DNA of 42,322 nucleotides from an uncultured bacterium (GCA_900547155.1 URFH01000021.1:1-42322); one strand, 5' to 3'. Counted from the first letter of the stretch, positions 7,326 to 16,052 are shown. Notes: generated by a model from the sequence alone, not told the origin. A program made the numbers and translations.

Positions 7326-9131
7326 TTAAACCATTTCCTCTTCTTCACAATCCTCCGGCGGATTAATCGGGAGCCAGAAACCAAACGTCGAGCCCTCATT
7401 CGGGCGGCTTTTTACAAAAACTTTGCCTTTATGGTGCTTTTCAATTGTCACCTGCACAAGATGAAGCCCCAATCCGGTGCCTTTTACGGTGTGGGTGTCG
7501 TTTTCAACGCGGTAAAAGCGCTCAAAAATCTTTTTCTGGTGCTCTTCGGGAATTCCGATTCCCTGGTCTTCAATTGTGACTTCCACATAATTCGTATCAC
7601 GCGCAATCTCGGCTCTGACCTTGATTCTGCCGTTTTCCGGCGAATATTTTATCGCGTTTGAAAGCAAATTGTTCAAAACCCTCTCAATACTGCACACATT
7701 TATCGGAACCTTTGGCAAATCCGGCTCTTTTATGAGTGAAAAAGTAAGATTTTTTTCTTCTGCAAGCACCTGCATTGACTGGATTTCCTGCTCAATAATC
7801 GGAACAAGGTCGCAGGGTTCTTTTTCAATACGAACACAGTTTGATTCCAGCCTTGAAAAGTCCAGAACGTCATTTACCATCTTTTGCAGGCGCGAGGCCT
7901 CCTTATTGATTACGCCGAAAAACTCTTTTTTCGTATCTTCGTCAAAATCATCCGAATGGTTGTGCAAAGTGTCGATATAAGTCCGCAAAACCGTTACCGG
8001 AGTGCGCAATTCATGGCTTACGTTCGAGATAAAGTCGCTTTTCATCTTGTCGATTTCAGCTTCTTTTGTAATATCAATCAAAACAATCATATATCCCACG
8101 TAATCCTGATTTTTCGAGAACATCGGGGAAATTACGGATTTTATAACGCGTTTGTCAATCGTAATGTTGAACTCGAGCGGCTTATTTTCCATAATGTCGA
8201 GCGGCGTGTCTTTGAATTGTTCAATTTTTTCTTTAAAGCAAAGTTCTCCGTCAGAATCGCAGTACTGCTGGATTTTTGTGTTCAAAATCTGCTCGTCTTC
8301 AATTTCAAGCATCTTTTTGGCGGCATTATTAACAAGCACAACATTGTCATAGTTGTCACAAACAACAACGCCGTTCACAATACTCATCAAAACAGCCTCG
8401 AACTTGTTGCGTTCAAAGGTTATACGGTCAATATTCTGCTCCTCGTACTGGTGGAGGCGGCCGGACATGTCGTTGAAAGCGTTAATCAGGTCACGGATTT
8501 CGCCGCTTGTGTTTTTTGCCTCAAGTTTAAAGCCAAAATCGCCCGTAGAAATTTTCGTAACTCCATGGTGGAGCATGGAAAGTTCACGCGTAATCAGAAT
8601 TGTGTTCACCAGCACAACAAGCGTAAAAACAAGCCACGCAACCGTAAAAACCACAAGCATAGAGTTTTTTGTAGCTTTTGAAATGTCCGATGTCGAAGCA
8701 CCCGAAAGCCAAACGTGCACAGAGCCGATAATTTTGTCCTCGCCGTCGACTTTTGCTTTCATCATTGCGGTGGAGTAGATTTTTGACTCAAGAGCACGGT
8801 TCGGGAAGTCGGATTTGCTGGAATAAATGATTTTTCCGTCCTCGCCGCGGAAATCTATACGCGAAATTTCACGATTATTGTTGATAATCGAGCGCGTATG
8901 CGTCCGGAGGGCGGCGAATTTGTCATATTCCTGAATATCTTTTGTGATTTCGACGCTTTCTATTGCGAGTGTGTTCGTCAAAATCTGCCCGAAGTCGTCA
9001 TAAACCTCGGAAATCTTCTGCTGGATGTTGGTTATGGCAAAAACTGCGAGCGCAACAATCAATATTGTACTAACAGCGAGCCCCAGAATTATCAGTTTGT
9101 TTTGTGTGCTTATGCTTACCGGTTTGCTCAT
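7326..9131 (-). CDS. membrane sensor histidine kinase (HAMP-PAS-HisKA-HATPase)
   Basis: A 601-residue kinase of the WalK/PhoR type. It has TM1 at about 13-34, a ~120-residue extracytoplasmic sensor, TM2 at about 158-181, HAMP at about 182-235, PAS at about 240-355 and HisKA with H373 in SNVSHELRTPV. HATPase_c follows with N box NLLSNAIKYS and G boxes EDQGIGIPEE and GTGLGLHL. No response regulator is adjacent, so it is an orphan here. It is divergent from murT across 78 nt. A TATAAT box (9141-9146) lies 9 nt upstream of the ATG with no ribosome site, so the leader would be only a few nucleotides. Signal unknown. Confidence 0.92.
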   Translation of the reverse strand: MSKPVSISTQNKLIILGLAVSTILIVALAVFAITNIQQKISEVYDDFGQILTNTLAIESVEITKDIQEYDKFAALRTHTRSIINNNREISRIDFRGEDGKIIYSSKSDFPNRALESKIYSTAMMKAKVDGEDKIIGSVHVWLSGASTSDISKATKNSMLVVFTVAWLVFTLVVLVNTILITRELSMLHHGVTKISTGDFGFKLEAKNTSGEIRDLINAFNDMSGRLHQYEEQNIDRITFERNKFEAVLMSIVNGVVVCDNYDNVVLVNNAAKKMLEIEDEQILNTKIQQYCDSDGELCFKEKIEQFKDTPLDIMENKPLEFNITIDKRVIKSVISPMFSKNQDYVGYMIVLIDITKEAEIDKMKSDFISNVSHELRTPVTVLRTYIDTLHNHSDDFDEDTKKEFFGVINKEASRLQKMVNDVLDFSRLESNCVRIEKEPCDLVPIIEQEIQSMQVLAEEKNLTFSLIKEPDLPKVPINVCSIERVLNNLLSNAIKYSPENGRIKVRAEIARDTNYVEVTIEDQGIGIPEEHQKKIFERFYRVENDTHTVKGTGLGLHLVQVTIEKHHKGKVFVKSRPNEGSTFGFWLPINPPEDCEEEEMV

Positions 9132-9140
9132 TATGGGATA

Positions 9141-9146
9141 ATTATA
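9141..9146 (-). promoter_or_regulatory. -10 box of the histidine kinase gene
   Basis: TATAAT on the minus strand. A TTCCCA hexamer lies 17 nt further upstream and overlaps a half REP word (GGTGGGAA). Start codon follows after 9 nt. Confidence 0.45.
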
Positions 9147-9197
9147 TCATCAATATTTTGCGGTGGGAACTACGTTTTTCACAAAGCAATTATCGTG

Positions 9198-9209
9198 TAT
9201 AATTATTTC
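9198..9209 (+). promoter_or_regulatory. -10 box of murT, leaderless layout
   Basis: Perfect TATAAT (9198-9203) with exactly 6 nt before the ATG at 9210. No Shine-Dalgarno sequence fits in between. Confidence 0.55.
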
Positions 9210-10568
9210 ATGGATATTTTCAAAAAAATAAGCTTTTACACGGCACTTTTGGCTGCAAAAACCGTAAATCACGGGCTTCACCTGATGAATCGCGCCGGAA
9301 CTTCGCTTCCGGGGGTTGTTGCGCTGAAAATCCAAAAGGATTTTATCTCTTTTGCGAACCATTACTGCAAAAAAAACATCATAACCATCACCGGAACAAA
9401 CGGAAAAACGACCACGGCGGGGATTCTTGCGCATATTTTAAAAACTGCCCAAAATAAAGTCCTGCACAACGAAAAAGGTGCAAATATGCTCTCCGGCATT
9501 GCAAGCTCCCTCGCTGTCAATTACAAACCCTTTTCCACCTTTGATTTTGCGGTTCTCGAGTCGGATGAGGCTTATTTAACAAAGCTTTATGACTTTTTAA
9601 AATCCGATTATCTGCTTGTGACGAACCTTTTCCGCGACCAGCTCGACCGTTACGGGGAATTGGATACCACAGCGAAGAAAATTCAGGAGGCAATCGCAAA
9701 AAATCCCTCTTTAACCGTTTTTTTAAACGCTGATGACCCGATGCTGGCGGGGCTTGCGCCTGAAAACAAAAGAATTTACTACGGATTTGAAAATATTGAG
9801 TACAAAAACAAAACCGGAGAATCCCAAAGCCCCATGGAGGCGGTAGTTTGCAAGTGCAAAACCGCGCTTTCTTATGTAAAACGCTTTTATGCGCACATCG
9901 GAAAATATTTTTGCAAAAACTGCCACAATGACCATCCGGAGCCGAATTATAAGGGCAATGCGGTGATTTATGCGGATTATTCGGAAATTTCCATCACATA
10001 CGGAGCTAACAAAGCGGATTTTAAAACGAATCTTGTCGGGCTGTACAACGCTTATAACGTACTTGCGGCGGCGAGTGCGGCTCTTGAATTGAATATTCAT
10101 CCAGAAACTATCCAAAACGCGCTTGAAACTTACAAATCCGTCTTCGGCCGCTCCGAAAGGCTCAACGTAAAAGGGCGCAGGCTGCTTGTGCAGCTCATAA
10201 AAAACCCCACAGGCGCTTCAGAGGTGCTCAGGACGGTAAACGCGGACGAAAGTGCAAAACTTTTAATAATTATCAACGACAAATACGCTGACGGGCGCGA
10301 TGTTTCGTGGCTGTGGGACGCGGATTTTGAGATTTTGAAGGATTATCCGAATGAAATCGTTTTAAGCGGAATCAGAGCCTATGATATGGCTGCACGGCTT
10401 AAATATGCGGGATTTCCTGCTGAAAAAATGACTATAAAACCCGATATTAAAACAGCTTTGAATTATTCGCTGGACGGGATTGAAGAAAGGGCGCAGCTGC
10501 TTGTTATGCCTACTTATACAGCGCTTTTGGAGCTTCAACATATTTTTGGCGGGCTGGGGAAGAAATAA
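9210..10568 (+). CDS. murT: MurT-type Mur ligase family protein (DUF1727 C-terminus)
   Basis: 452 residues. It contains the Mur ligase ATP loop TGTNGKTTT (61-69) and a central domain with FDFAVLESDEAYL and NLFRDQLDRYGELD. A Cys4 zinc-ribbon insertion (VCKCK, then YFCKNCHNDH) and a C-terminal DUF1727 domain follow; this arrangement is specific to MurT. In Gram-positives MurT pairs with the glutaminase GatD to amidate the D-Glu of lipid II. Here no gatD lies downstream, and 250 nt of non-coding DNA follow, so the partner must be elsewhere or absent. I start at 9210, not at the longer open frame, because the family begins there and the promoter abuts it. Confidence 0.88.
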   Translation: MDIFKKISFYTALLAAKTVNHGLHLMNRAGTSLPGVVALKIQKDFISFANHYCKKNIITITGTNGKTTTAGILAHILKTAQNKVLHNEKGANMLSGIASSLAVNYKPFSTFDFAVLESDEAYLTKLYDFLKSDYLLVTNLFRDQLDRYGELDTTAKKIQEAIAKNPSLTVFLNADDPMLAGLAPENKRIYYGFENIEYKNKTGESQSPMEAVVCKCKTALSYVKRFYAHIGKYFCKNCHNDHPEPNYKGNAVIYADYSEISITYGANKADFKTNLVGLYNAYNVLAAASAALELNIHPETIQNALETYKSVFGRSERLNVKGRRLLVQLIKNPTGASEVLRTVNADESAKLLIIINDKYADGRDVSWLWDADFEILKDYPNEIVLSGIRAYDMAARLKYAGFPAEKMTIKPDIKTALNYSLDGIEERAQLLVMPTYTALLELQHIFGGLGKK

Positions 10569-10824
10569 ATCCTGAAATTCCCTCATTACACGGCCTAAAA
10601 CCCGTCTTGCGGGGCATAAGGGCGGGGAATTACTCAAAAAGCGGATTTGCGCAACAACCTTTTTGTTAAGGCCGCTTCAAAATATCACAAAATCCGGAAA
10701 ACCCCGCACAATAACACGGATTTCTGCAAAAACATTAACTTTTGTAAACATTTTCTGAAATCCTGCAAAAAACCGCGGCGCAATGTTTTTATTTAAATAT
10801 AGAGTTTTAGTTTAAGGATTTTTT
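10569..10824. other. intergenic region
   Basis: 255 nt without a gene. Near 10576-10635 an AATTCCC ... GGGAATT pair flanks a CCCG/CGGGG-containing stretch that could fold, possibly a decayed palindromic repeat or terminator for murT. The rest is AT-rich sequence ahead of the next gene. Confidence 0.35.
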
Positions 10825-11043
10825 ATGACAAACCCTTGGTCGATACAATTAACAAACCCGAATACATCCTGGCAAAACGCCGGTAAGACGGAGAGCATAG
10901 GTGCGAACCGGAGTAAGTTTACCGGAGCAACTGAAAGTTATCAACGTTATGGTACAAACGATGACCTCCAGGCAAGACTGGCTGCTTTGGACAAACGGGA
11001 AAGACCTCCCGTTGTAAGCAACCGTACACTAGGTTTTGCATAG
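10825..11043 (+). CDS. hypothetical protein, 72 aa
   Basis: Unrecognised, polar and probably disordered, with no signal peptide. The ATG has an AAGGA site 7 nt upstream, and a terminator hairpin follows the TAG, which together support a real small gene. It starts with MTNPWSIQLTNPN and ends SNRTLGFA. It lies between murT and a small convergent gene of similar character. Confidence 0.6.
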   Translation: MTNPWSIQLTNPNTSWQNAGKTESIGANRSKFTGATESYQRYGTNDDLQARLAALDKRERPPVVSNRTLGFA

Positions 11044-11044
11044 G

Positions 11045-11083
11045 AAATTAATGGCGGCATAGATGTGCCGTCATTTAATTTTT
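11045..11083 (+). terminator. terminator-like hairpin
   Basis: AATTAATGGCGGCA pairs with TGCCGTCATTTAATT (one G-T), followed by TTTC. It ends the 10825 gene. Confidence 0.65.
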
Positions 11084-11146
11084 CAGGCACTAATCCGGAT
11101 TGCCCTGGCAGATTCGCCCGCTGCGAACCGCCCGTGGCTCATTTTT

Positions 11147-11407
11147 CTAATAATTACCGAGAAATTTCATCAGTTTTTCGGCAGCTCTTGCGAAAAAGCT
11201 GTTTTCTGTGCTGTTTTCGTCGGATTCTTCGTTTAAAAACTCATCTTCATTGGCAGATGGCGTAAAAACGTCGATTTCGTCCTTTTTTTTCTCTTTTTTC
11301 TTTTCACGCTGAAAATATCCGAGATTGCCCCCGCCGCCGTTGTTGCGCATGCTCTGGGCCTCCTGAATTCCTTTTGGCGGAGTTGGACCGTTGATTTCAA
11401 ACGACAT
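11147..11407 (-). CDS. hypothetical protein, 86 aa
   Basis: Unrecognised soluble protein. It has a Pro/Gly-rich N-terminus (MSFEINGPTPPKGIQ), a lysine-rich middle (REKKKEKKKDE), an acidic Glu/Asn stretch and a C-terminal amphipathic helix ending KLMKFLGNY. A strong AAAGGAG site sits 6 nt before the ATG. Charge patterning suggests a disordered linker with a helical anchor. No homologue family comes to mind. Confidence 0.65.
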   Translation of the reverse strand: MSFEINGPTPPKGIQEAQSMRNNGGGGNLGYFQREKKKEKKKDEIDVFTPSANEDEFLNEESDENSTENSFFARAAEKLMKFLGNY

Positions 11408-11561
11408 AATATCTCCTTTGACCTTGGACGCGTGACCTATTTATATTATACACTATGTTTGTAGTAATTTAAACATGCAAACAGCGAAAATACGGCAATT
11501 AGAGTAGTTTTGGAGCGGAAAAACCCTTACTGCCGGTCATTTTGGCGCCAAAAGCGGGAGT

Positions 11562-11590
11562 TTGCCACAAATTCTTATTTTTAGTAAAAT
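11562..11590 (+). promoter_or_regulatory. promoter of the methyltransferase-cooC-folD operon
   Basis: TTGCCA (11562-11567), a 17-nt spacer, then TAAAAT (11585-11590). Predicted start near 11597, which rules out the upstream in-frame TTG at 11542 and supports the TTG at 11617. Confidence 0.65.
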
Positions 11591-11616
11591 TGAAAACAGA
11601 CGGAAAGGGGAAGTTT

Positions 11617-12696
11617 TTGGAAAGTTTATCTTTAAAAGCCACAGCAATAGGCAGTCTTCCGCATGATAACCCGCAGGAAGCGCTAAATCTTGTTTTCGAC
11701 ACTTTTAAGGACATCCCTTTCTGGCCGCAGCTCGCTAATGTCCATCGTTTTGAGGATATGATTATCCAGTTTAATCAGGGGATTCCCGGCATACGTTTTG
11801 ACGGTGAAAACGAAAAATTCTTCTGCAACACGCAGTCCGATGAGTTTTTTGAGGAGCTGGAGGAGTTTTTTCTTGATTATGAATCCATTGTAGGGCAGAA
11901 AAACTTTGAAAATCTGGAAAAATATGCCATAACCCCGCCTTATTCAAGCGCATTTGAACCTTTTTTAGAAAAACTTAAAAATGCAGAATACAAATATGTA
12001 AAAAGCAACGTAACCGGCCCTTTCACCTGGGGCACAAGCCTTTGCGACACAGACGGAAAGTGCTCTTTTTACGATGAAACCTATCGGGAGGTTCTTGTAA
12101 AAGGAATTACGCTAAAAGCTATCTGGCAGATTCAAAAATTCAAGTCGATTAGCCCCGATATCACGCCGATAATTTTCATTGATGAGCCTGTTTTGTCGCA
12201 ATACGGCACTTCAGCGTTCGTTACGGTGCAAAGACGCGATTTAGTTTATGCGCTGGCGGAAATTGCGGGCGTTATAAAGGATTTTGGCGGGCTGTGCGGG
12301 GTTCATTGCTGCGGAAAGGCTGATTGGTCACTGTTGATTGACGCGGAAATCGATATTATTAACCTTGACGCTTACAACTATGCACAGAGCCTTTCGGTGC
12401 ATGCGGACAGGATTGCGGGATTTTTGAAAAACGGCGGATATATTGCCTGGGGAATGATTCCGACGCTGGATAAAACCGCGCTGGAGGGCGTAACGCCGGA
12501 TATCTTGATGAAAAAATTCGATAAAGCCGTAGCCTGCCTGCAATATAAAGGAATCAACCCCAATCTGGTTTACAGACAAAGCATAATCACGCCTTCCTGC
12601 GGCGCAGGCGGGCTCAGCGTGGAACTTGCACAAAAAGCAATGTTCTTGACCAATGCGCTGGCTGAAAAAATCGCAAAACATTACGAGGTTCTTTAA
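11617..12696 (+). CDS. MetE-core/UROD-superfamily methyltransferase
   Basis: About 359 residues from a TTG start at 11617, chosen because GGAAAGGGG lies 6 nt upstream and the promoter excludes the earlier TTG. The N-terminus ATAIGSLPHDNPQEAL is the usual opening of the UROD/MetE-like barrel. Zinc ligands of the cobalamin-independent methionine synthase C-terminal fold are present: H and C in GVHCCGKADW and a late C in ITPSCGAGG. The protein lacks the N-terminal half of MetE, so it resembles the short 'core MetE' or corrinoid-type methyltransferases. Its stop overlaps the next ATG (TAATG), so it is coupled to the CooC-like gene. Substrate unknown; methyl transfer to a thiol is the likely chemistry. 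Confidence 0.8.
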   Translation: MESLSLKATAIGSLPHDNPQEALNLVFDTFKDIPFWPQLANVHRFEDMIIQFNQGIPGIRFDGENEKFFCNTQSDEFFEELEEFFLDYESIVGQKNFENLEKYAITPPYSSAFEPFLEKLKNAEYKYVKSNVTGPFTWGTSLCDTDGKCSFYDETYREVLVKGITLKAIWQIQKFKSISPDITPIIFIDEPVLSQYGTSAFVTVQRRDLVYALAEIAGVIKDFGGLCGVHCCGKADWSLLIDAEIDIINLDAYNYAQSLSVHADRIAGFLKNGGYIAWGMIPTLDKTALEGVTPDILMKKFDKAVACLQYKGINPNLVYRQSIITPSCGAGGLSVELAQKAMFLTNALAEKIAKHYEVL

Positions 12697-13454
12697 TGAC
12701 GATAACCATTGCACTCACAGGAAAAAGCGGAAGCGGAAAAACCACCCTGACAAAGGCTTTTGTAAAGCTTTTCAAGGAGATTTACCCTGAAAAAAGCATA
12801 CTTCTTTTTGATAACGACCTCACAGGCGAACTCGGGCACACCTACGGGCTGGACGTGAGGAACACAATCTACGGTATCAGAAGCGGAAAACACGAGTACA
12901 AGACCGGAATTCCCGAAAAAATGACAAAACAGGAATATATCGAGTGGGCGCTCGAGGATATTATTGTTGAGGTTGAGGAAAATGTTGATTTAATCGTTTC
13001 ATGGCTCGTTCCCTCAAAAGACTGCCGCTGCCCGATTACCGGCCAGATGAATGACGCAGTTGCAAAGCTTATTCGGGCTTATGATATCGTGATTTTTGAC
13101 TGCGAATTTGATTTAAAATATCTGAATCAGCTTGTGGACGTGGATATCGACGTAACGCTTGTTGTTGCGCAGCCCGCGGAGGAATCTTTGCAGCTGGCGC
13201 AAAGGATTGAAGAATTTTCAGAAAAATATGCCGCAGGCGGGCAGATGGGAATGATTCTCAACCGCGTAAAAACAGGCGAATTGAACAAAATTCAGGAACT
13301 TTTGATGAAATATCATCTGGACACGCTCGGAGTTATCCCCGAAGACGAAAATCTCGCAGGGAAATCGCTTTCCAGAGATTCAGAGGCGGTTTTTGCGGCG
13401 TTGAAAGAGTTTTATTTCAGGCTGAATCTCCCTGATTTGAGGAATAAGGGGTAA
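12696..13454 (+). CDS. CooC-like P-loop ATPase (MinD/NifH fold)
   Basis: 252 residues. The deviant Walker A TGKSGSGKTTL (8-18) carries the signature lysine K10 of the MinD/CooC group. DCRCP gives a C110-x-C112 pair at the position where CooC binds nickel at the dimer interface. YDIVIFDCEFDLKYLNQ is the switch/Walker B area, and MILNRVKTGE is the base-recognition strand. CooC proteins insert nickel into CO dehydrogenase, and relatives occur beside methyl-corrinoid enzymes. No CODH or ACS gene is in the window. It is translationally coupled to the methyltransferase before it and 2 nt from folD, which suggests a role in one-carbon metabolism (inference). Confidence 0.85.
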   Translation: MTITIALTGKSGSGKTTLTKAFVKLFKEIYPEKSILLFDNDLTGELGHTYGLDVRNTIYGIRSGKHEYKTGIPEKMTKQEYIEWALEDIIVEVEENVDLIVSWLVPSKDCRCPITGQMNDAVAKLIRAYDIVIFDCEFDLKYLNQLVDVDIDVTLVVAQPAEESLQLAQRIEEFSEKYAAGGQMGMILNRVKTGELNKIQELLMKYHLDTLGVIPEDENLAGKSLSRDSEAVFAALKEFYFRLNLPDLRNKG

Positions 13455-13456
13455 GC

Positions 13457-14299
13457 ATGGCGGAAATTATTGACGGAAAAGCGCTGCGCAACAGGATTCT
13501 CGAGGGTTTAAAAGCTGAGGTTAAAAACCTTGATAAAAAGCCGTTTTTAGCGGTAATAATCGTCGGAAATGACCCTGCAAGCAAAATTTACGTTTCCAAC
13601 AAGAAAAAAACCGCTCTGGAGCTGGGTTTTCAGTCCGTTGTAATTGAAATGCCCGAAAATACGCCGGAAAAAGTACTTTTAGAAAAAATCGAAGAATTGA
13701 ACAAGAACAAAGAGGTCAATGCGATTCTTGTTCAACTGCCGCTGCCGGCGCATATCAGCACCGAAAGGGTGATTGAAACGGTGAGCCCCCAAAAGGATGT
13801 TGACTGTTTTCATCCGTTCAATACGGGCAAAATCGCCCAGAATGCGCGTCCGTTTGTTTATCCGTGCACGCCGAAAGGGATTATCAGGCTTTTAGAGGAA
13901 TACAAAATCCCCGTTGCAGGCAAAAATGCGGTGGTAATCGGGCGCTCAAACATTGTCGGGCGGCCAGTTGCAGCTATGCTTACGAATCTCGACGCCACAG
14001 TAACAATCTGCCACAGCAAAACGCAAAATCTTTCCGAAATCACAAAAAACGCCGATATTTTAATCAGCGCAGCCGGTTCAAGAGGGCTGGTCACTGCTGA
14101 TATGGTCAAAGACGGTGCTGCGGTGTTTGATGTAGGCATGAACAGGGATGAAAACGGCAAGCTCGCAGGGGATGTGGATTTTGAGGCGGTGAAAGAAAAA
14201 GCCTCTTTCATCACGCCGGTTCCGGGCGGTGTCGGGCCGATGACGATTTGCACGCTTATGACGAACACGTTTGAGCTTTTCAGGCGGCAAAATAAGTAG
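13457..14299 (+). CDS. folD: methylenetetrahydrofolate dehydrogenase/cyclohydrolase
   Basis: 280 residues, full length. Family motifs in order: VGNDPASKIYVSNKKK with the catalytic Tyr/Lys pair near 45-49, AILVQLPLPAHI, PQKDVDCFHPFN, PCTPKGII, the NADP-binding VIGRSNIVGRP and the C-terminal TPVPGGVGPMTICTL. It converts 5,10-methylene-THF to 5,10-methenyl-THF and 10-formyl-THF. GGGG precedes the ATG, 2 nt after the CooC-like stop. As third gene of the operon it links the cluster to folate one-carbon chemistry. Confidence 0.96.
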   Translation: MAEIIDGKALRNRILEGLKAEVKNLDKKPFLAVIIVGNDPASKIYVSNKKKTALELGFQSVVIEMPENTPEKVLLEKIEELNKNKEVNAILVQLPLPAHISTERVIETVSPQKDVDCFHPFNTGKIAQNARPFVYPCTPKGIIRLLEEYKIPVAGKNAVVIGRSNIVGRPVAAMLTNLDATVTICHSKTQNLSEITKNADILISAAGSRGLVTADMVKDGAAVFDVGMNRDENGKLAGDVDFEAVKEKASFITPVPGGVGPMTICTLMTNTFELFRRQNK

Positions 14300-14332
14300 T
14301 TTTTTGGCTTTAAATGAATAACGGACGACTTT

Positions 14333-14382
14333 GGGGATGTTCCCCACCCCGTCCCTCCGCGAGCTGGGGAGGGGGTGCATTC
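14333..14382. repeat. GC-rich palindromic repeat
   Basis: A CCCCACCCCGTCCCTCC ... GGGGAGGG hairpin between the convergent folD and rdgB genes. It belongs to the family seen at 15888 and in the 33 and 40 kb mosaics, and may also act as a terminator. Confidence 0.65.
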
Positions 14383-14386
14383 AAAA

Positions 14387-14959
14387 TTACATACTTTCAA
14401 TAAACTCGACCATAGGCAAAAGCGCCCGTGCGCGGTGGCTCAGGGTGTTTTTTTCTTCAAGCGTCATTTCCGCCATGGTTTTTCCGAGTTCGGGAATGAA
14501 AAAGACCGGATCATAGCCGAAACCGTAGGTTCCGGAGGGTTTTTCGGTGATTCTGCCTTTGATTTCACCGGTTTGAACATGAAATTTTTCACCGGCAGGG
14601 TTCGTCAAAACCATTGTGCAGACAAACTTTGCCGTTCTTTTTTCCTCGGGGACACCTTTTAGCTCCTCAAGTAATTTTTCGATTCGCTCTTGAGCTGTGG
14701 GCGCATATCTTGCGGAATAAAGCCCGGGCGCACCGTCCAGAGCGTCCACGCAGAGCCCCGTATCATCCGCAAGCCCCCATAAACCGCTAATTTTAGAGGC
14801 CTCGGCGGCTTTTATATAGGAATTTTCCTCAAAAGTCTTGCCGTTTTCAACAGGGTCAAATCCGCCCGCAGGCAAGACAAATTCAATATTGGAATTTTTT
14901 ATAATTTCCTTGATTTCTTCCAATTTATGCGGGTTAGAGGTTCCGAGGGCTATTTTCAT
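14387..14959 (-). CDS. rdgB: non-canonical purine NTP pyrophosphatase (RdgB/HAM1)
   Basis: 190 residues from MKIALGTSNPHKLEEI; the N-terminal [ST]xNxxK substrate motif is clear. LADDTGLCVDALDGAPGLYSARY is the central metal/substrate block, and TYGFGYDPVFFIPE with SHRARAL completes the active site. It hydrolyses dITP/XTP to the monophosphate and keeps deaminated purines out of DNA. An in-frame ATG at 14974 would overlap the uppS stop by 11 nt and is a fair alternative start; neither has a strong ribosome site. Forms an operon with uppS. Confidence 0.93.
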   Translation of the reverse strand: MKIALGTSNPHKLEEIKEIIKNSNIEFVLPAGGFDPVENGKTFEENSYIKAAEASKISGLWGLADDTGLCVDALDGAPGLYSARYAPTAQERIEKLLEELKGVPEEKRTAKFVCTMVLTNPAGEKFHVQTGEIKGRITEKPSGTYGFGYDPVFFIPELGKTMAEMTLEEKNTLSHRARALLPMVEFIESM

Positions 14960-14963
14960 TGTT

Positions 14964-15704
14964 TTATTTTCCATATCTTCTGTTTCTTTTTTCAAACTCC
15001 AGAATCGCTTCTGTGAGCGCGTTTTCGTCAAATTCGGGCCAGAATTTTTCCGTCACATAGACTTCAGAATACGCAATCTGCCACAAAAGGTAATTGCTGA
15101 TACGTTTTTCGCCGCCCGTTCTTATAAGCAGGTCAGGATCGGGGATTTTGGCAGTGTAGAGGTTTTCTGAAACGAGTTTTTCATCGATTTCCCCGATTTT
15201 TATTTCGCCATCCAGAGCTTTTTGTGTAATTTTCTTTACGGCATTCACTATTTCATCGCGCGCGCCGTAGTTAAAGGCTATTTGGAGGTTCACGCCGGTG
15301 TTATTTTTTGTTTTATTTTCAGCATTTTTGAGAATTTCAATGAGTTTCGGGTTCAATCTTTCAATATTGCCGACAAATTTTATTTTTACATTCTCCTTAT
15401 GCATTTCGTCGAGCTCGTCGGTGAGGGTTTTGGCGAGGAGGTTCATCAGAAAATCGACTTCTTCCTTTTTGCGGTTCCAGTTTTCAGTTGAAAACGCATA
15501 GACGGTGAGATATTTTATGCCGAATTTGTCAAAAGAACGCATGGTGTTTTTGAGCGATTCCACGCCTTTCTGGTGCCCGACGGCAGAGGGAAGCATGTGA
15601 TTTTTTGCCCATCTGCGGTTTCCGTCCATAATTATTGCTATATGTTGGAGATTTGTCTTTTCGACGATGGTTTTTATTTCATTTTTTTCTGCAATTTTGT
15701 TCAC
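14964..15704 (-). CDS. uppS: undecaprenyl diphosphate synthase
   Basis: 246 residues from a GTG start (CGGAG 8 nt upstream; no ATG fits). The cis-prenyltransferase signature IIMDGNRRWAKN (catalytic D27) is intact, as are YLTVYAFSTENWNRKKEEV and the C-terminal PDPDLLIRTGGEKRISNYLLWQ block. It builds the C55 lipid carrier for peptidoglycan and surface glycans, and sits on the membrane face without a TM segment. First gene of the uppS-rdgB pair. Confidence 0.95.
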   Translation of the reverse strand: MNKIAEKNEIKTIVEKTNLQHIAIIMDGNRRWAKNHMLPSAVGHQKGVESLKNTMRSFDKFGIKYLTVYAFSTENWNRKKEEVDFLMNLLAKTLTDELDEMHKENVKIKFVGNIERLNPKLIEILKNAENKTKNNTGVNLQIAFNYGARDEIVNAVKKITQKALDGEIKIGEIDEKLVSENLYTAKIPDPDLLIRTGGEKRISNYLLWQIAYSEVYVTEKFWPEFDENALTEAILEFEKRNRRYGK

Positions 15705-16052
15705 TTAAATACTCCGATTGAAATCCAGTCATTTAAACCGTTTTACGGCAAGCCCCGAAATAATTTCAGGCAAAACACCGGTAAAAATAATTTAATTATA
15801 ACTTAAAAACAGCAAAAAGTCGTAAATTCCCGCGAAAGTATGAAGAAAGCGGGATTTTTATGCAAATTTACACTAAATTTTATAATCGCTCCCCACCCCG
15901 GCCCTCCCCGAGTTGGGGAGGGGGAGTTAAACAAGCTCAAAAACGCCCCAAAAATCGTAAATCTCCAAAAGCATAAAGCGCAGGGGTTTTTATCTTGAAT
16001 ATTCGGGGTATAATATTACTGTAAAATGCCGACGCATTAAAAGAGGTTGATT
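15705..16052. other. divergent intergenic region
   Basis: 348 nt without a gene between uppS and the radical SAM gene. It contains a CTCCCC/GGGGAG palindrome (15888-15926) and a TATAAT box (16009-16014) with a weak T-rich -35 about 16-17 nt upstream. An AGAGG ribosome site at 16042-16046 serves the radical SAM gene. Confidence 0.5.
15888..15926. repeat. CTCCCC/GGGGAG palindrome
   Basis: CTCCCCACCCCGGCCCTCCC followed by CGAGTTGGGGAGGGGGAG. Same hairpin type as one module of the 40 kb mosaic, here as a solo copy. Confidence 0.7.

Noticed and set aside
8898..9209. Upstream extension of the MurT frame
   Set aside because: It overlaps the N-terminal coding region of the divergent histidine kinase, and MurT proteins begin at the MDIFKK position.
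11542..11616. Earlier TTG start for the MetE-like protein
   Set aside because: It lies upstream of and within the predicted promoter, whereas TTG 11617 has a strong ribosome site.
12696..13454. Evidence for a CO dehydrogenase system
   Set aside because: Only the CooC-like ATPase is present; no cooS/acs catalytic subunit is seen, so a CODH claim is not justified.
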